A stretch of DNA of 64,000 bases from contig CAZXYS010000011.1 in assembly GCA_964645005.1 (NCBI GenBank), positions 1-64,000 on the forward strand, given 5' to 3'. Position 1 is the stretch's first letter. The number at the start of each line of letters is the position of its first letter. Below are positions 1 to 8,257 of the stretch, one piece after another. Below the pieces are notes generated by a model. It did not search any database. It worked only from the letters and a program-made list of their open reading frames with translations, and had not been told where the DNA came from. The translations under genes were made by a program, and so were the position numbers. This stretch comes from CAZXYS01 sp964645005 (GTDB lineage: Bacteria; Bacteroidota; Ignavibacteria; Kapaibacteriales; UBA2268).

Positions 1-57
1 TAAAGCACTTTGTTACATAAGTTTACAGTAAATTCAAATTTCTAATGATTTTTTTAG

Positions 58-2265
58 TTAAACAATCGTTCTTCTTCTCAAAAACAGGACTAAAGCAGCC
101 AGAATATTTAGTCCTGCTGTGATCAGGCAGGTGTTAAAAAATCCTATTATGGGAATAAAAAATACGGATACCAGGAAAGCCCCCAAAGCACCGCCGATGA
201 GATCAGCGCCGTAATATTCACCGGCAATATTTGCAGCCCTTTTAATTTTGCTTTCAATTTTATTGATTTCCAATGTTTTCAGATTTGTTGCGGCAGCAAA
301 CAGCAGCCCCACAAAGAAAGATATGACCAGTGCATAGATGGATATCAGCGATACCACCCAAAATTCTGTATTTAAGTGATCATTTATAAACATCAATTTG
401 AGGGGTAGTAAAATTGAATAAAGAGTGACCAGAAACAATAGCATTATCTGTAAATTCAGTACGGGATTGTCTGCTTTTTCAAATAGCCAATCAGGCAGGT
501 TTTTGCCATTAATCTTGATCGATGTATATCCATTTATACCAAGGGCAAGCCCCAACATAAACAAAGTTATTATTACACTCACCATGTAATAAATATAGCC
601 TAACATTATCTGGAATGACATCAGAAGAATTAACTGCGAAGCCGAACCGGCAAATCCCCCGGCAAAGAGTCCCAGACTTACGGGATTAAGCCTGACAAGA
701 AAAATTATGAAGGGAATCAGGTAAATAATAAAAATTATGGTATAATCAATATTGAAATAACTCAATTCATAAGTGATTTGTTGAAAATAGGCTATGGGAT
801 TGAAATCCCTGTTCAATTCCGTGTTTTTGCGCAGGGATTTCATCAATTCATCCCGCCGGAATTGTCTTGAGAAAGGATCAATATGATATTGATTGACATA
901 CTCATTTTTTATACCTGCTGCTGAAAATCGAGCGATGTAATTTTCACTTAATTTGCCATCAGACGCCAGCAAATAATTTTTCCCGGCGGGGATGATCAGT
1001 ACATCTTTAAAAACCGAACTCAGTGAATTATAAATTACAGAAATTAGCTGCAGGGCTTCCTCCCCGGTATAATTTTCACTGGATGGAAGATTAATTGACA
1101 GAATAGCGGAATCAGCCATGGTATTTTTCACTTCATTGAAGAAATCTACGGTGTAAAATCTGTTAAGTTGGGCAGTTGAAGGAGAAGGTGCATTAATAAT
1201 AGCGACATTATAATTTTTGTCAGATTGCTTTATATATCTTCTTCCGTCATTTAAAATAATGCTTAAATTTTTTACATCAAGATTATCTGTGTACTTTTCG
1301 GTTAACTTGATAATTTCGGGATTTATTTCTACATAATCAATTAAATCAGGCTCATATTTACTTATTTCCTTGGTTTGTCCCCCGGCACCCCCGTGTATTA
1401 GCAGAATTCTTTCAGGTTCTTCGTGCTGGATCATAGCGTAATGCACTGCTTCTTCGTTTTGTTTTATATTTCCAGTGGAAAACAACAGAACACCATTTTC
1501 GAAGAAATTGAATTGCTCGGCTGTTTTTGTCACCGTCAAATTTCCATAGGGAGTTTCCTCCTGCATCACAAGGTCCTGCCCTTTGTAAAGTTTATCCGCC
1601 GTATACGCATCGATGTTAAAAAAATATGGCAAAAAGAAAAGCAGAAATAGAACCGGGAAAAGACATTTTAAAGTTTTACTCTTATTATCGAATATTAATA
1701 AATAAGCAGTCAGTAAATTTACAAGTATGAGTATGGATAGATTTTGAAATGTTGAAAGGAAAAAAATGAGAATAAAACTGAAAACGGCACCCCCTGCTAT
1801 GCTGCCAATATTATCGTAGAAATAGACAGTGCGGGCTGGATTGTCTGTTCTGTCAGTCATTGCAGAACTTATCAGCGTGAATAATACTCCGGAAATCAAA
1901 CAATAAGGAATCAACAGCACTAATGAATATATCCCCGCATCCGGCAAACTCAAGAGAACGCCGGGTTCATGAATGACATTTCTCATTAATCTAAGCGTCA
2001 AAACACTTAGAAAAGGTATCAGTGCCGTAATAGTAAGTAAGAAAATTAGAAGTTTATCATAATTTATCAGTTTCCCTGCGAAACGCCCTATAATAGCTCC
2101 GGCGCCGGTAAGCAGCATCCAGTTTGCTAAGATGATCCCGATAACAAGTTCATTCCCAGTGATAATGTTCAAAAATTCTCGAACAAGGATTACCTGTGTT
2201 ATGACGGAAGTAAATCCGAGAACTGTGGCAGCAAGTTGATATTTCTTATCTAATATTGAAGGCAT
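58..2265 (-). CDS. Membrane protein with central spermidine-synthase-like domain
   Basis: A 735-residue protein in three parts. There are about six or seven hydrophobic segments in residues 10-210, a soluble Rossmann-type domain in about 225-480, and a second block of membrane helices in about 510-735. The central part looks like polyamine aminopropyltransferases: ETPYGNLTV resembles their N-terminal hairpin, and ILLIHGGAGG, VEINPEII and ILNDGRRYI match the nucleotide-binding motifs. The usual GGGDG reads HGGAGG, and the catalytic Asp motif after the fifth strand reads NAPSPS, so classical spermidine synthesis is unlikely. Fused membrane/SpeE-like proteins of this build are widespread and mostly uncharacterised. 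It lies 35 bases downstream of the rlpA-like gene on the same strand, probably in one transcript. Fold sure, substrate unknown. Confidence 0.75.
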   Translation of the reverse strand: MPSILDKKYQLAATVLGFTSVITQVILVREFLNIITGNELVIGIILANWMLLTGAGAIIGRFAGKLINYDKLLIFLLTITALIPFLSVLTLRLMRNVIHEPGVLLSLPDAGIYSLVLLIPYCLISGVLFTLISSAMTDRTDNPARTVYFYDNIGSIAGGAVFSFILIFFLSTFQNLSILILVNLLTAYLLIFDNKSKTLKCLFPVLFLLFFLPYFFNIDAYTADKLYKGQDLVMQEETPYGNLTVTKTAEQFNFFENGVLLFSTGNIKQNEEAVHYAMIQHEEPERILLIHGGAGGQTKEISKYEPDLIDYVEINPEIIKLTEKYTDNLDVKNLSIILNDGRRYIKQSDKNYNVAIINAPSPSTAQLNRFYTVDFFNEVKNTMADSAILSINLPSSENYTGEEALQLISVIYNSLSSVFKDVLIIPAGKNYLLASDGKLSENYIARFSAAGIKNEYVNQYHIDPFSRQFRRDELMKSLRKNTELNRDFNPIAYFQQITYELSYFNIDYTIIFIIYLIPFIIFLVRLNPVSLGLFAGGFAGSASQLILLMSFQIMLGYIYYMVSVIITLFMLGLALGINGYTSIKINGKNLPDWLFEKADNPVLNLQIMLLFLVTLYSILLPLKLMFINDHLNTEFWVVSLISIYALVISFFVGLLFAAATNLKTLEINKIESKIKRAANIAGEYYGADLIGGALGAFLVSVFFIPIIGFFNTCLITAGLNILAALVLFLRRRTIV

Positions 2266-2300
2266 TTCGAGCCTTAAGGATTTTATTAATGGTAATATAT

Positions 2301-2747
2301 TCAGGGTTTTTCAATGATCTCCACTTTAACATCTACCACGCCTGACCTGACCATCCCAAGCGCTTCAGCAGCAGCCCTGGAAACATCTATCACCCTGCCG
2401 GATTTGAAAGGTCCTCTGTCATTTATTCTTACCTGAACTGTTCGATCATTTTGCAGATTTTCAATTTCGACTATAGTGCCGAAAGGCAGTGTCCGGTGTG
2501 CTGCGGTGAATTCAATTTTGTTATATTTTTCTCCGCTGGCTGTTTCCCGACCATGAAATTTATCCGCATAATATGAAGCTTTGCCATAGAAAACATCAGC
2601 ATCCGGCTGGGTTTTGTCAACATCTTCATTTTTGGCTGCTTCTACTATACTTTCTTCCGATTCGGACGAGAAACGCACATAGGAAGTACAACCTGTCATT
2701 GATATAACAACTATTACCAATCCAATATATTTCAAAATTTCAGTCAA
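2301..2747 (-). CDS. rlpA: RlpA-like double-psi beta-barrel lipoprotein
   Basis: 148 residues. An N-terminal hydrophobic stretch ends in a lipobox (ISMTGC, Cys20), so it should be a lipoprotein. Residues about 54-145 form the RlpA double-psi barrel: GKASYYADKFHGRETASG, AHRTLPFGT and the conserved VRINDRGPF motif with the Asp that serves catalysis in lytic transglycosylases of this family. The SPOR domain of E. coli RlpA is absent, as in many short homologues. Predicted role: cleavage of peptidoglycan glycan strands, possibly at the septum. First gene of a likely two-gene unit with the downstream membrane protein. Confidence 0.85.
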   Translation of the reverse strand: MTEILKYIGLVIVVISMTGCTSYVRFSSESEESIVEAAKNEDVDKTQPDADVFYGKASYYADKFHGRETASGEKYNKIEFTAAHRTLPFGTIVEIENLQNDRTVQVRINDRGPFKSGRVIDVSRAAAEALGMVRSGVVDVKVEIIEKP

Positions 2748-3087
2748 AAAAACATTCTGCTATATTTTACATATTCTGAAATTAAAAATTTTTGAATAAA
2801 CAAGAAATTTTCATTGTAAACTATACAGTAAAAACCATTCCAATTTAAATTAATTTTCATAAAATTTCTTCTAATATTTTAATATATAATTAAATAAATT
2901 TATAGATTAATTGATTTAATAACAACATTAATAATATATCTTCGAAATTGTTAAGATTTTTTTTGTAATTTATTAGTCTTATAATTGTTATATTATAAGA
3001 TATTCAAGCGGAAGTTAAAAACTGACGGATCAACATAACCTATAAGTAAATAATAGGTTTATCCATAAATTATACGGAGGGGTCAAA
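2748..3087. promoter_or_regulatory. Divergent AT-rich promoter region with inverted repeats
   Basis: 340 bases between the divergent rlpA-like and VWA genes, strongly AT-rich and without a coding signal. A perfect 9-bp inverted repeat (TCTTATAAT / ATTATAAGA, 2977-2985 and 2992-3000, 6-base spacer) could be an operator. A 7-bp hairpin (AACCTAT / ATAGGTT, 3037-3043 and 3053-3059) lies just before the strong Shine-Dalgarno GGAGGGG (3077-3083), where it could affect translation of the VWA gene. No promoter hexamers can be assigned with confidence. Confidence 0.4.
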
Positions 3088-4989
3088 ATGAACAAGAAGA
3101 TTACCCTATTTCTGACATTGATCACAGTTATTTTTAGCGCAGGTATATTTGAGGCTTACGGATTTGCCCGCCACATCTATGAAATCGATAACAGCGGATT
3201 TCCGATTATCAAAGCACATCTTATAGCTGCCAATATGGACGGCGATGACCTCGATCTAAAACCGGAAGATTTTGAAGTAACTGACAATGGCGAATCCCGC
3301 ACCGAAACAATCACCATCGACAAATCCAAAAAACCTGATACCCCGAGCGTTTCCGTACTCTTGGTTCTGGATGTCAGCACATCATTGAGTGAGAATAATA
3401 AATTTGAGATGATGAAAAACGGTGTAAAAGCATTTGCCGATTCACTCAAATGGAAACCCGGAACTCGGGTGGGTGTTGTCACTTTTGTTAACCAGTCCAA
3501 GAATCCACCGGTTCATGGAGGTTTTCAAACTGACCCGCAAAAGATCCATGAAATTATGGGCAGAATTGACATAGAACAGGGAAGGACTAATCATTTAAGT
3601 GCTATTCAGGGACCACATATAAATATAATTGAATATTTAAAGACCGCACCTGCAAATCAGCCAAGACATGTGATCTTTGTTACTGATGGTCAACCTGAGA
3701 ATCCTGTGCTGGATATTTCGACAGCCCGTCAACTAGCCGAGCAAATGGAAGAGAATAAAATTATATTTCATACTCTTATCATTGAAAAAAATTCTTTCCC
3801 GCTTAGTTTAATAAGCGCAAATACTGGCGGTAAGTATTTAGATAGAATTGCATTAAACCAAGAAGAAATTACAAACTGGTTCCAGTATTTTGCCGGATTT
3901 TTCCAGGATCTCGAATATTATCAATTAGTATGGGAGGCTCCTTACGGCTGCGATGAAGCAAGCAGGAACAGAAATGTTGAGATAAAATGGTGGAATAAAA
4001 ATCATACTAACATTGAAAAAACAATCAATGGCAATTATGAAGCTCCTGAATCCAGTATCGCCAAATTTGGCACAGATAATGAAGTTATATTTTACGGCGA
4101 AAAAGAATCGGAACATGTATCCAAGAATGTTACCATGAATTATCGAGGTCCTGATATGACTGTCAATGGATTGAATTTCTCATCCTCAGATGACTTTTAT
4201 ATCACAGACTGGGGAGGATCATCGCCGCCTTTCGAAATGAAAACCGGTCATAAAAGAACGCTGACTGTCGCTTATACCGAAAAATATGATCCGACTGAAT
4301 CAGAGGAAGTGACAATGACCTTCGAACAGGAAGGTTATCCCTGTACTGAACCGGAAGTCACTCTCATTTCACTTTGCAATGCTTCAACCGCAGAAGATGT
4401 CGTTGTAGATACAGTGATGCAATGGCTTACTGAAACTTTTGAGATTGACTGCGCTTTTGAAAATCATACTCCAGTAGAAATGCCTATAGAAGTCACTATT
4501 AAAGGTCAACATGCTTCGGATTTCGAATTGACAGCCGGCGGAGGTTCACAGATGGTACCTGCAAACGGCTGTCTTGACATTGAAATTGAATTTACACCTG
4601 CCGAATTAGGTATTCGGAATGCGGAAATAGAGTTTGCTGCCCCCGATGCATGCGGAGGATTATATTCCTTAGCTGTGGAAGGCGAAGGCATTGTTAACAG
4701 CGTAAAGGATGCGGGATATTCAAATGATGGCATCTCCATTATGACTATTGAACCCAATCCGGCGGCAGATGACTTTGCTATTGGTCTCGAAATGAACGAT
4801 CCGAAAGAAGTACTGGTGGAAATGTATAATTCCGTAGGAAATAAGATCAGAACATTGGTGGATAAAAATTATCTTGACGGAAATTTCCGTCAAAGGTTTT
4901 CCTTGAGTGACCTGCCATCGGGAATTTACCTGATTCGCCTGCAAAGCGGCAATCACTTTGAAACTAAACGGCTGATAATTACTAAGTAA
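3088..4989 (+). CDS. Secreted VWA-domain protein with T9SS sorting domain
   Basis: 633 residues. Signal peptide at residues 1-26. A von Willebrand factor A domain spans about 87-275, with the MIDAS motif LDVSTS (Asp95, Ser97, Ser99) and a later VTDGQPEN, so a divalent metal site is probably intact. Residues about 430-545 look like an immunoglobulin-like ASH/HYDIN module (EFTPAELGIRNAEIEF). The last ~80 residues are a type IX secretion sorting domain (IEPNPAADDF, then LPSGIYLIRLQS and a basic end). It should cross the outer membrane by T9SS and act at the surface, perhaps in adhesion. An unusually strong ribosome site (GGAGGGG) supports the start. The gene stands alone and ends in a bidirectional terminator. 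Confidence 0.85.
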   Translation: MNKKITLFLTLITVIFSAGIFEAYGFARHIYEIDNSGFPIIKAHLIAANMDGDDLDLKPEDFEVTDNGESRTETITIDKSKKPDTPSVSVLLVLDVSTSLSENNKFEMMKNGVKAFADSLKWKPGTRVGVVTFVNQSKNPPVHGGFQTDPQKIHEIMGRIDIEQGRTNHLSAIQGPHINIIEYLKTAPANQPRHVIFVTDGQPENPVLDISTARQLAEQMEENKIIFHTLIIEKNSFPLSLISANTGGKYLDRIALNQEEITNWFQYFAGFFQDLEYYQLVWEAPYGCDEASRNRNVEIKWWNKNHTNIEKTINGNYEAPESSIAKFGTDNEVIFYGEKESEHVSKNVTMNYRGPDMTVNGLNFSSSDDFYITDWGGSSPPFEMKTGHKRTLTVAYTEKYDPTESEEVTMTFEQEGYPCTEPEVTLISLCNASTAEDVVVDTVMQWLTETFEIDCAFENHTPVEMPIEVTIKGQHASDFELTAGGGSQMVPANGCLDIEIEFTPAELGIRNAEIEFAAPDACGGLYSLAVEGEGIVNSVKDAGYSNDGISIMTIEPNPAADDFAIGLEMNDPKEVLVEMYNSVGNKIRTLVDKNYLDGNFRQRFSLSDLPSGIYLIRLQSGNHFETKRLIITK

Positions 4990-4996
4990 TCTAAAA

Positions 4997-5029
4997 CTAT
5001 GTGCCACGCCTAAAGGGTGTGGCACATAG
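4997..5029. terminator. Bidirectional intrinsic terminator
   Basis: A 14-bp stem with one G-U pair (CTATGTGCCACGCC, 4-base loop TAAA, GGTGTGGCACATAG) lies between two convergent genes. On the minus strand it runs into TTTTAG, a weak U-tract. It most likely ends both the VWA gene and the facing gene. Confidence 0.8.
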
Positions 5030-5035
5030 CAATAA

Positions 5036-5632
5036 CTATTTCAATTCTTTTTTTACCTCTCCCTTTTCATTCAGAATCCTGACTGATGCATTATCCAATG
5101 TATCAACAGACAGAACTATTCTTGGATTTTCGTGCTTATCATAGATGGTTAATCCGGCATTGCCATTGTTATTATCAAGTATTATTCTTTTGGACGGGCT
5201 TATTTCTTTAGGAGATTTTGATGGATTGGGTTTATCGAGAATAGTCAGTCCTGAGTGGTATTTTAACAGGTTTTCCGTTTCGGATTTGAACAGGAAGACA
5301 GCTTCAGAGTTGTCATAATCAAAAGCCAGCACGTTCAATTCCTGATCTTTATAATTGTTAACAGCTATTCCACCACATTCATTACCATTTGCATCGTAGA
5401 AAACCATCCCTGAGGGATCAATTTCTCGCTCGTATTCTTTTCCATTAAGGTAAGGATCGGGTAATTGGGGACTTAATATCAATCTTCGTTGATTTGTTGA
5501 ATCAGTAATAGTAAGCTTTGATACTGAAATTTCATTTTTATCATCAGCATTTTGTTTATTAAGAAACAAATAAATAACCGCTGCCGTCAAGGCAATACAA
5601 TAAATATACAAAATTATGAAATGTGTTTTCAT
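5036..5632 (-). CDS. Membrane-anchored hypothetical protein with beta repeats
   Basis: 198 residues. One N-terminal hydrophobic segment (about 5-24) followed by a periplasmic or extracellular part. The rest shows spaced, similar short units such as SKLTITDSTNQRRLIL, SGMVFYDANGNECGGI and AGLTIYDKHENPRIVLSV, suggesting a repetitive beta structure. I do not recognise a named family, although similar 'YDxNGNExGGI' proteins occur as hypotheticals in Bacteroidota. It converges on the VWA gene and shares its terminator. Function unknown. Confidence 0.65.
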   Translation of the reverse strand: MKTHFIILYIYCIALTAAVIYLFLNKQNADDKNEISVSKLTITDSTNQRRLILSPQLPDPYLNGKEYEREIDPSGMVFYDANGNECGGIAVNNYKDQELNVLAFDYDNSEAVFLFKSETENLLKYHSGLTILDKPNPSKSPKEISPSKRIILDNNNGNAGLTIYDKHENPRIVLSVDTLDNASVRILNEKGEVKKELK

Positions 5633-5688
5633 GACTATCTTTCAACATTTCTCTTACAACCTGTGTAACACCACACAATTCAGCTCTT

Positions 5689-7038
5689 TTATTTAATAGT
5701 TTCCGACCAATAATGCGCGAAGACATAATTAGACAGAATGAATCCCAATATCACATTGATCACAACTCCTGCAGTAAATGCAGCAAGCGGCTTCCAGCCG
5801 AACTTTGCCAGCTCGCGGAACCGCGTAGTAAAGCCAATGCAAATAAATGTAAAAATAAATGTCCAGGTACGTAGATTTTTAATAGGAGTTATGAGTTCCG
5901 GTTTCAGGATATTTTCATATTCATTGGCTTCAAGATAGCCTAATGATACAAGTGTTATCACTATCGAAGCAACGAAAAATCCGAGAACGAACTTCGGGAA
6001 GCGTATCCAAATTTCCGAGACAGAGACTCGGCTTTTATGGGCTTCGTCCAGAGTTTTCTTCTCCCAGTAAACCACTGCAACTATGGCAAGAATGAATGAC
6101 CATAAGCCGATCCAGATATCTCTGCCGACAACTTTCATCAATGTGAATGCACGGATAGCCTTTTCGGTTCCGATAGCTTGAGCCGCAGCAAAACCCGCTG
6201 CATCGGCAAACTCGGAAGTACCGATCCATGCACCGGCAACACCTGAATCCAACCCTAAAATCCGCGAAATTATGGGCAGGAAGAAAATCATTATTACTGC
6301 CCAGATTGTCACAAGTGAAATACTTATTGCGACGCCTTCCTTTTCTGCTTTGACAGCACCGCCGACAGCTATCGACGCAGAAACGCCGCAAACAGAGCCG
6401 CCAGCACCCATAACAGAGCAGAACTTCTGATCCAACTTTAAAAATCTGGTTCCTACCCAGAATATTGTCATAAATGTCGTCACCGATACAATCGTTGCCT
6501 GCAGGAATGCTATGGGTCCCGCTTTGATTATGAGAGTAAACGGCAGCGTAGCTCCTAAGAGAATGATACCTGTTTTGATATAATATTCAGTCTGCAGTGA
6601 TACATCCAGCCATTTTGGCAATTTGAATATATTTCCCACTATCAAACCTATTATTAAAGCTGCCAGCGGCGCTTCCAGATTATAATCTTTGGCATATTGC
6701 CATGCTGAAAAGGATAAAATTATCAATGACAAAACATACAAAATAATAAAGCCGCGAATGTATTTGCCTACATTCAGCCCCATTATGCTAACACTGATAG
6801 AAAAAATAATAGTCCAAAGAACAAATTGGATAATATACCAGTACCACGTCGCCGCGAAATGCTGCCCCAATTGTCCGAGCGTTTCCCAGCGCGGCGGTTT
6901 CACCGCTACCGGTTTAATCGTCGATCCCGAATAAAAGAAAATAAGCCCTGCTAGAATAATTCCAAGAGCCAGCCATATTGCCCAGTAATCTTCACTGGTG
7001 ACTAACGCCGATCTCTTTTTTACTTCTTTCTCTTCCAT
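5689..7038 (-). CDS. YeiH-family (UPF0324) putative sulfate exporter
   Basis: 449 residues with about eleven hydrophobic helices. Family hallmarks include PLAALIIGLIVGN, the KTGIILLGATLPF segment, SVMGAGGSVCGVSASIAVGG, the EFADAAGFAAAQAIG stretch and the C-terminal FTTRFRELAKFGWKPL. This is the YeiH/UPF0324 family, annotated as putative sulfate exporters; transport direction and substrate are not proven. At 449 residues it is longer than the common ~340-residue members, with extra N-terminal helices and a charged start. A minus-strand transcript would begin in the intergenic region above 7038. Confidence 0.85.
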   Translation of the reverse strand: MEEKEVKKRSALVTSEDYWAIWLALGIILAGLIFFYSGSTIKPVAVKPPRWETLGQLGQHFAATWYWYIIQFVLWTIIFSISVSIMGLNVGKYIRGFIILYVLSLIILSFSAWQYAKDYNLEAPLAALIIGLIVGNIFKLPKWLDVSLQTEYYIKTGIILLGATLPFTLIIKAGPIAFLQATIVSVTTFMTIFWVGTRFLKLDQKFCSVMGAGGSVCGVSASIAVGGAVKAEKEGVAISISLVTIWAVIMIFFLPIISRILGLDSGVAGAWIGTSEFADAAGFAAAQAIGTEKAIRAFTLMKVVGRDIWIGLWSFILAIVAVVYWEKKTLDEAHKSRVSVSEIWIRFPKFVLGFFVASIVITLVSLGYLEANEYENILKPELITPIKNLRTWTFIFTFICIGFTTRFRELAKFGWKPLAAFTAGVVINVILGFILSNYVFAHYWSETIK

Positions 7039-7147
7039 GGTTTGATCCCGTTATTATGGAAAGTTCAAATTTTCGGATAATATTTTAACAATTTTATATA
7101 AAATTTGCAAAATAAATATTTAAAAAATTATCACAATTCATTAAACC

Positions 7148-7172
7148 TGTCAGGGGAACCTGACACTTTTTT
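7148..7172 (+). terminator. Isolated intrinsic terminator or attenuator hairpin
   Basis: A perfect 7-bp stem TGTCAGG / CCTGACA with a GGAA tetraloop is followed by CTTTTTTC, a good plus-strand terminator. No plus-strand gene precedes it: the gene to the left is on the minus strand and starts at 7038. It may end a short unannotated RNA or act as an attenuator in a long leader of the lipoprotein gene at 7465. The rest of 7039-7464 shows no coding pattern. Confidence 0.55.
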
Positions 7173-7464
7173 CTGTTGGATTGTGCTTCTGAAGCCAACT
7201 TTTAGCTGCCTGTCACTACAATCATGTAGTAGAAAAAATTCATTAGTACATAAGGAATTAACAACGTATCCGAAAATAAATCAGACTATGTTCATTACTT
7301 CATTGTAACAATACTACTACAAACCCGGCTGCCTCATTTATTACACTTCAGGAGGGAAAAAACTACAGTAAAATCACAATTTATGCTATTGAATTCAAAG
7401 TAGTTATGAAGTATTTTAGCAGTGAAAGATGATGACAAAAATAAATTTAAGAAAGGAGATCATC

Positions 7465-8094
7465 ATGAAAGATATGAAAGCAAAAGCAATAACATTACTC
7501 ATAGCGATATTTGCAATAGTCGTTTTCGGCTGTGAGCAAAGCTCGGTAGACAAACCGGTAGAAAAACAGCAAAAACAGGAAATGAATCTTTCGGTTGTGA
7601 AAATAGAACCATGCGGTTTTGAGGAAGCTACAGTCAATCTTGAAGCTGCTATAAATAATTGCGAAAGAGTTGAATACGAAATGGAGATTGCTCCTGAATT
7701 AGAAAATCTTATAGATGATAAAGTTAATCTTGATATGGTCCGCGCAGATTTGGATGACCATAATAGATTTGTTGACAATGTGATAACCGATTTAATGAAT
7801 TACGAGATGGTGATAGTAAGCCAGGCAAATGACATAAGAGCAGAAGTAGTACAAAGATTCGAGCGCGGTTCCATATCGCTTAACGAAGCCCAGGAAGAGA
7901 TAAATAAAATCAATAGCGAATTCGGGGCTAAACTTCAAAACAGCAAGTTTTTCGTTGATTGCGAAAGAAATATATATTCAGACAGGAGAGACTTTATCGA
8001 GAACGTCGAATCACTCTTGCCCAAAGAAAAGCAAGAGATATGGTACAAATTCACCCTTGAACATGCAGATGTTTTCTATGGTCCTCCAACCTAA
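7465..8094 (+). CDS. Small helical lipoprotein of unknown function
   Basis: 209 residues from the ATG at 7465, which has a good Shine-Dalgarno (AAAGGAG, 7453-7459); the longer reading frame from 7429 has none. A hydrophobic signal ends in VVFGC, a probable lipobox. The mature part is highly charged and predicted helical, with a late PKEKQEIWYKF segment that recalls Spy/CpxP-like periplasmic proteins, but the similarity is weak. Likely a periplasmic or outer-membrane lipoprotein. It stands alone and is followed by two consecutive hairpins. Confidence 0.65.
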   Translation: MKDMKAKAITLLIAIFAIVVFGCEQSSVDKPVEKQQKQEMNLSVVKIEPCGFEEATVNLEAAINNCERVEYEMEIAPELENLIDDKVNLDMVRADLDDHNRFVDNVITDLMNYEMVIVSQANDIRAEVVQRFERGSISLNEAQEEINKINSEFGAKLQNSKFFVDCERNIYSDRRDFIENVESLLPKEKQEIWYKFTLEHADVFYGPPT

Positions 8095-8110
8095 CCCCTA
8101 TTTTATTAAT

Positions 8111-8181
8111 CGCCGGTTTGAGGCAGCCGGCGGTTATTTTGCATAGATCCTGAACCCGGAGCAATTGCTTCGGGTTTTTTT
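8111..8181 (+). terminator. Tandem terminator hairpins after the lipoprotein gene
   Basis: First hairpin: CGCCGG / CCGGCG (8111-8116, 8127-8132) followed by TTATTTT. Second: AACCCGGAGC / GCTTCGGGTT around an AATT centre (8153-8176), continuing directly into a run of T, a textbook intrinsic terminator for the plus-strand lipoprotein gene. Confidence 0.85.
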
Positions 8182-8192
8182 TGATAAAAAAA

Positions 8193-8223
8193 ATCCCGTT
8201 CATCTTATAAGTATGAACGGGAT
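8193..8223 (-). terminator. Intrinsic terminator of nrdJ
   Basis: Perfect 11-bp stem ATCCCGTTCAT / ATGAACGGGAT. On the minus strand it continues into a run of eight T, so it terminates transcription of the B12-dependent reductase ending at 8258. Together with the preceding plus-strand terminator it separates the convergent genes. Confidence 0.85.
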
Positions 8224-8257
8224 CATTATTGGGAGGGAGAATATCATGAAAAATCTA

